From: Virgibacillus necropolis
GTDB lineage: Bacteria > Bacillota > Bacilli > Bacillales > Amphibacillaceae
Assembly: GCF_002224365.1 (NCBI RefSeq)
Contig: NZ_CP022437.1
Location: 1,240,001-1,304,000 of the forward strand
DNA: 64,000 bases
Direction of reading: 5' to 3'
Of the stretch, positions 62,284-64,000 are shown one piece after another. Positions within the stretch are counted from its first letter, which is position 1, and each line of letters begins with the position of its first letter. The notes under the pieces are model-generated. The model did no database searches. It was not told the DNA's origin and saw only the letters and a list, made by a program, of their open reading frames with translations. The translations under genes and the position numbers were made by a program.

Positions 62284-63348
62284 TTAGTAAAAGAGGAAGT
62301 CTGATTTCTGATTGTCATTTTTTATGAAGGCGGTCAAAAGTTCTTTTACGGATTCCAAGTCTTTTAGATCGATCACCTCAACTGGAGAGTGAGCGTTTCT
62401 GGAAGGAATTGATAACACCCCTGTTGGAACACCTTTATTTGCTAAGGTAACTGCACCCGCATCCGTTCCAATTCCAGTAAATATTTCGAGTTGGTGCTTT
62501 ATTTTTCCTGTTCTCGCTAATTCGACGAGCTTGTCCTTGACTGCAGGATGGGAGATTAAACTACTATCCATGATTTTTATGCCTACTCCACCGCCAATTT
62601 GGAGGGTATTATCCATTACGTCTTCTGGTGTATCACTGACGGCAGTCGTATCAAGCGCTATCGCTATATCAAATTCAAGGTTAGCAAGTGCGACCTTTGC
62701 ACCTCTTAAACCAACCTCTTCCTGGACAGCAAAAAGCGCGATAACTTCACCAGAAAACTCTTTATTCTGAAGGTCTTCCAGTAATTGAATTAATACTGCA
62801 CAACCCGCTCGATCATCAAAGCCTTTACCAACGATTTTTCCGTTTTGTTCATCTCCTAAAAATTCAACCTGTGAGTCCCATGTGATCGGATCACCAACCG
62901 CAATCCCCATTTCCTCAACATCGGCCAGCGAACTTGCACCAACATCTACATATAGTTGCTTGTAATCTCGTACCTTTTGGCTATTGTCAAACTTTTGATA
63001 ATGAACTGAAATGGTACCGATTATTCCAAGTTTAGGTCCTTTTTCACTTCGCACCATTACCTTTTGGGCAAGTAGAATTCGGTCATCATGTCCGCCAAGC
63101 TTTTCAAATCGAATTAATCCATTTTTTTCGACTTTTTTAACGATGAAGCCAATTTCATCCATATGGGCGGTTAAAAGCACCTTTGGACCTGGTTTATTCC
63201 CTTTAAATCTAGCAATGACGTTGCCAATTGCATCAACCTTTACTTCGTCACATAATGGAGTGACTTTTTCTTTTATGTAAGATGTGACAGGCTGTTCAAA
63301 CCCACTAGGGCCTTGAAGTTCTGTTAGTTGTTTTAGTAGTTTAAACAT
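62284..63348 (-). CDS. M42 family metalloaminopeptidase
   Basis: A 354-residue cobalt/zinc aminopeptidase that forms tetrahedral dodecamers. Ligands and catalytic residues appear in LLTAHMDEIGF, GKGFDDRAGC, the general-base pair in AVQEEVGLRGA, IALDTT and the C-terminal SRNAHSPVE. Members (FrvX, YsdC, YtoP) trim peptides in the cytoplasm and are often glutamyl or leucyl aminopeptidases. AGGTTATTACT spacing with GGAGG precedes the ATG. Confidence 0.92.
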   Translation of the reverse strand: MFKLLKQLTELQGPSGFEQPVTSYIKEKVTPLCDEVKVDAIGNVIARFKGNKPGPKVLLTAHMDEIGFIVKKVEKNGLIRFEKLGGHDDRILLAQKVMVRSEKGPKLGIIGTISVHYQKFDNSQKVRDYKQLYVDVGASSLADVEEMGIAVGDPITWDSQVEFLGDEQNGKIVGKGFDDRAGCAVLIQLLEDLQNKEFSGEVIALFAVQEEVGLRGAKVALANLEFDIAIALDTTAVSDTPEDVMDNTLQIGGGVGIKIMDSSLISHPAVKDKLVELARTGKIKHQLEIFTGIGTDAGAVTLANKGVPTGVLSIPSRNAHSPVEVIDLKDLESVKELLTAFIKNDNQKSDFLFY

Positions 63349-63617
63349 AGTAATAACCTCCGTAATAGAATGAACATTTTGATAGTTACTTGTAAAAAAC
63401 TTATTCCTATATGAAATTAAATGTATTTTTAAAAATACAACCTTTATCGTTTCGTTTAGCTCATCGTTAAAGTGATTTTAACAGTATAAATGTTCAGTAA
63501 ATTTTATGCAAGTGCTGTTAAAAAATCTTTACGATGACAATAAAAATGTGACAGGTACCCAACTTGTTGCATAAAATATCCATGGAGAAGAGGTTTACCG
63601 TGGGAGGATGAACTAAT

Positions 63618-64000
63618 ATGTGTGGTATAACTGGAATTATTAATTGGCAGAAAGACGTTCGATCTGAGCAATCTACATTGCAGAGAATGACAGAAACATT
63701 GACATTAAGGGGGCCAGACGATTCGCAGGTGTGGATGAGTCAACATGCTGCGTTTGGTCATAAAAGACTTGCGGTTGTCGATCTTGAAGGTGGAAAACAG
63801 CCGATGAGTAAGGACTATAAAGGTGTTACGTACACACTTGTATATAATGGGGAATTATATAATACGGAAGAATTGCGGACTGATTTGTGTAATAAAGGGT
63901 ATCAATTTCATACAACATCAGATACGGAAGTTTTACTAACCGCTTATATCGAGTGGCAAGATGACTGTGTTCGATACTTAAATGGAATCTATGCCTTTGG
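63618..64000 (+). CDS. Asparagine synthetase (glutamine-hydrolysing), 3' end outside window
   Basis: The first 127 codons are present. MCGITGIINW supplies the N-terminal nucleophile cysteine; RGPDDSQVWMSQHAAFGHKRLAVVD-like motifs (LRGPDD, GHKRLAVVD), KQPM and VYNGELYN are those of the glutaminase domain of AsnB/AsnO. The synthetase domain lies beyond the window. GGGAGG precedes the ATG. It resembles AsnO-type proteins of spore formers, but the paralogue cannot be fixed from this part. Confidence 0.93.
   Translation, partial: MCGITGIINWQKDVRSEQSTLQRMTETLTLRGPDDSQVWMSQHAAFGHKRLAVVDLEGGKQPMSKDYKGVTYTLVYNGELYNTEELRTDLCNKGYQFHTTSDTEVLLTAYIEWQDDCVRYLNGIYAF

Noticed and set aside
63423-63438. GTATTTTTAAAAATAC perfect palindrome upstream of the M42 gene
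   Set aside because: Made of A/T runs that occur often by chance in this AT-rich sequence; no regulator can be named.
1-64000. CRISPR arrays, tRNA, rRNA, prophage
   Set aside because: No regularly spaced identical repeats with unique spacers, no tRNA-like cloverleaf and no phage structural genes were seen; the only array is the 21-bp minisatellite, which has no spacers.

Overview
The window comes from a low-GC, endospore-forming, flagellated member of the Bacillaceae. The evidence is an alpha/beta-type small acid-soluble spore protein gene, Bacillus-type GGAGG ribosome binding sites, CcpA cre boxes, a MotAB stator locus with a sigma-D-type promoter, and many proteins with a Bacillus flavour. 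An Oceanobacillus/Virgibacillus-like halotolerant genus is plausible but not proven.

Layout. 1-1600: the 3' part of a phosphopentomutase-like metalloenzyme gene and a spore protein gene. 1782-29612: a large island for uptake and breakdown of proline- and hydroxyproline-containing peptides. It holds proline dehydrogenase, three M24 Xaa-Pro-type peptidases (one with a degenerate metal site), a prolidase-like amidohydrolase, prolyl oligopeptidase, an oligopeptide ABC transporter with a fused OppD-OppF ATPase, three proline racemase-family proteins (one without both catalytic cysteines), a pyrroline-2-carboxylate reductase-like protein, a multi-subunit D-(hydroxy)proline dehydrogenase, a sigma-54 activator, an NhaC-type transporter, a DapA-like deaminase and a ketoglutarate-semialdehyde dehydrogenase. 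Three textbook -24/-12 sigma-54 promoters (about 4065, 9036 and 22354) precede three of its transcription units. The inferred route is: peptide uptake, Xaa-Pro cleavage, 2-epimerisation, D-hydroxyproline oxidation, deamination to 2-oxoglutarate semialdehyde, then 2-oxoglutarate.

29779-32659: a degradative (class II) HMG-CoA reductase with a TctA-like permease and a small membrane protein, suggesting mevalonate use. 33041-41205: a galactitol-type PTS operon with a PRD regulator, EIIA, EIIB, EIIC, two zinc alcohol dehydrogenases, a DeoC aldolase, a 53-residue membrane protein and a GntR regulator. 41397-45808: taurine dissimilation genes (tpa, a LysR gene, xsc) preceded by a decayed alanine dehydrogenase stub.

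45912-50331: a scarred segment with a frameshifted lipoprotein pseudogene, a tnpB-only IS605/IS1341-like element with structured ends, an amino-acid permease with a perfect cre box, and a gene remnant. 50387-63348: a CoxG-like protein, a tartrate/D-malate dehydrogenase, a serine beta-lactamase-fold hydrolase, a second OppA-like protein, a class I amidotransferase-like hydrolase, a 21-bp minisatellite with a 102-bp higher-order period, HpaB, an acyl-CoA dehydrogenase, motA, a frame-disrupted motB, an M19 dipeptidase, an M42 aminopeptidase and a 24-residue peptide gene. The window ends inside an asparagine synthetase gene.
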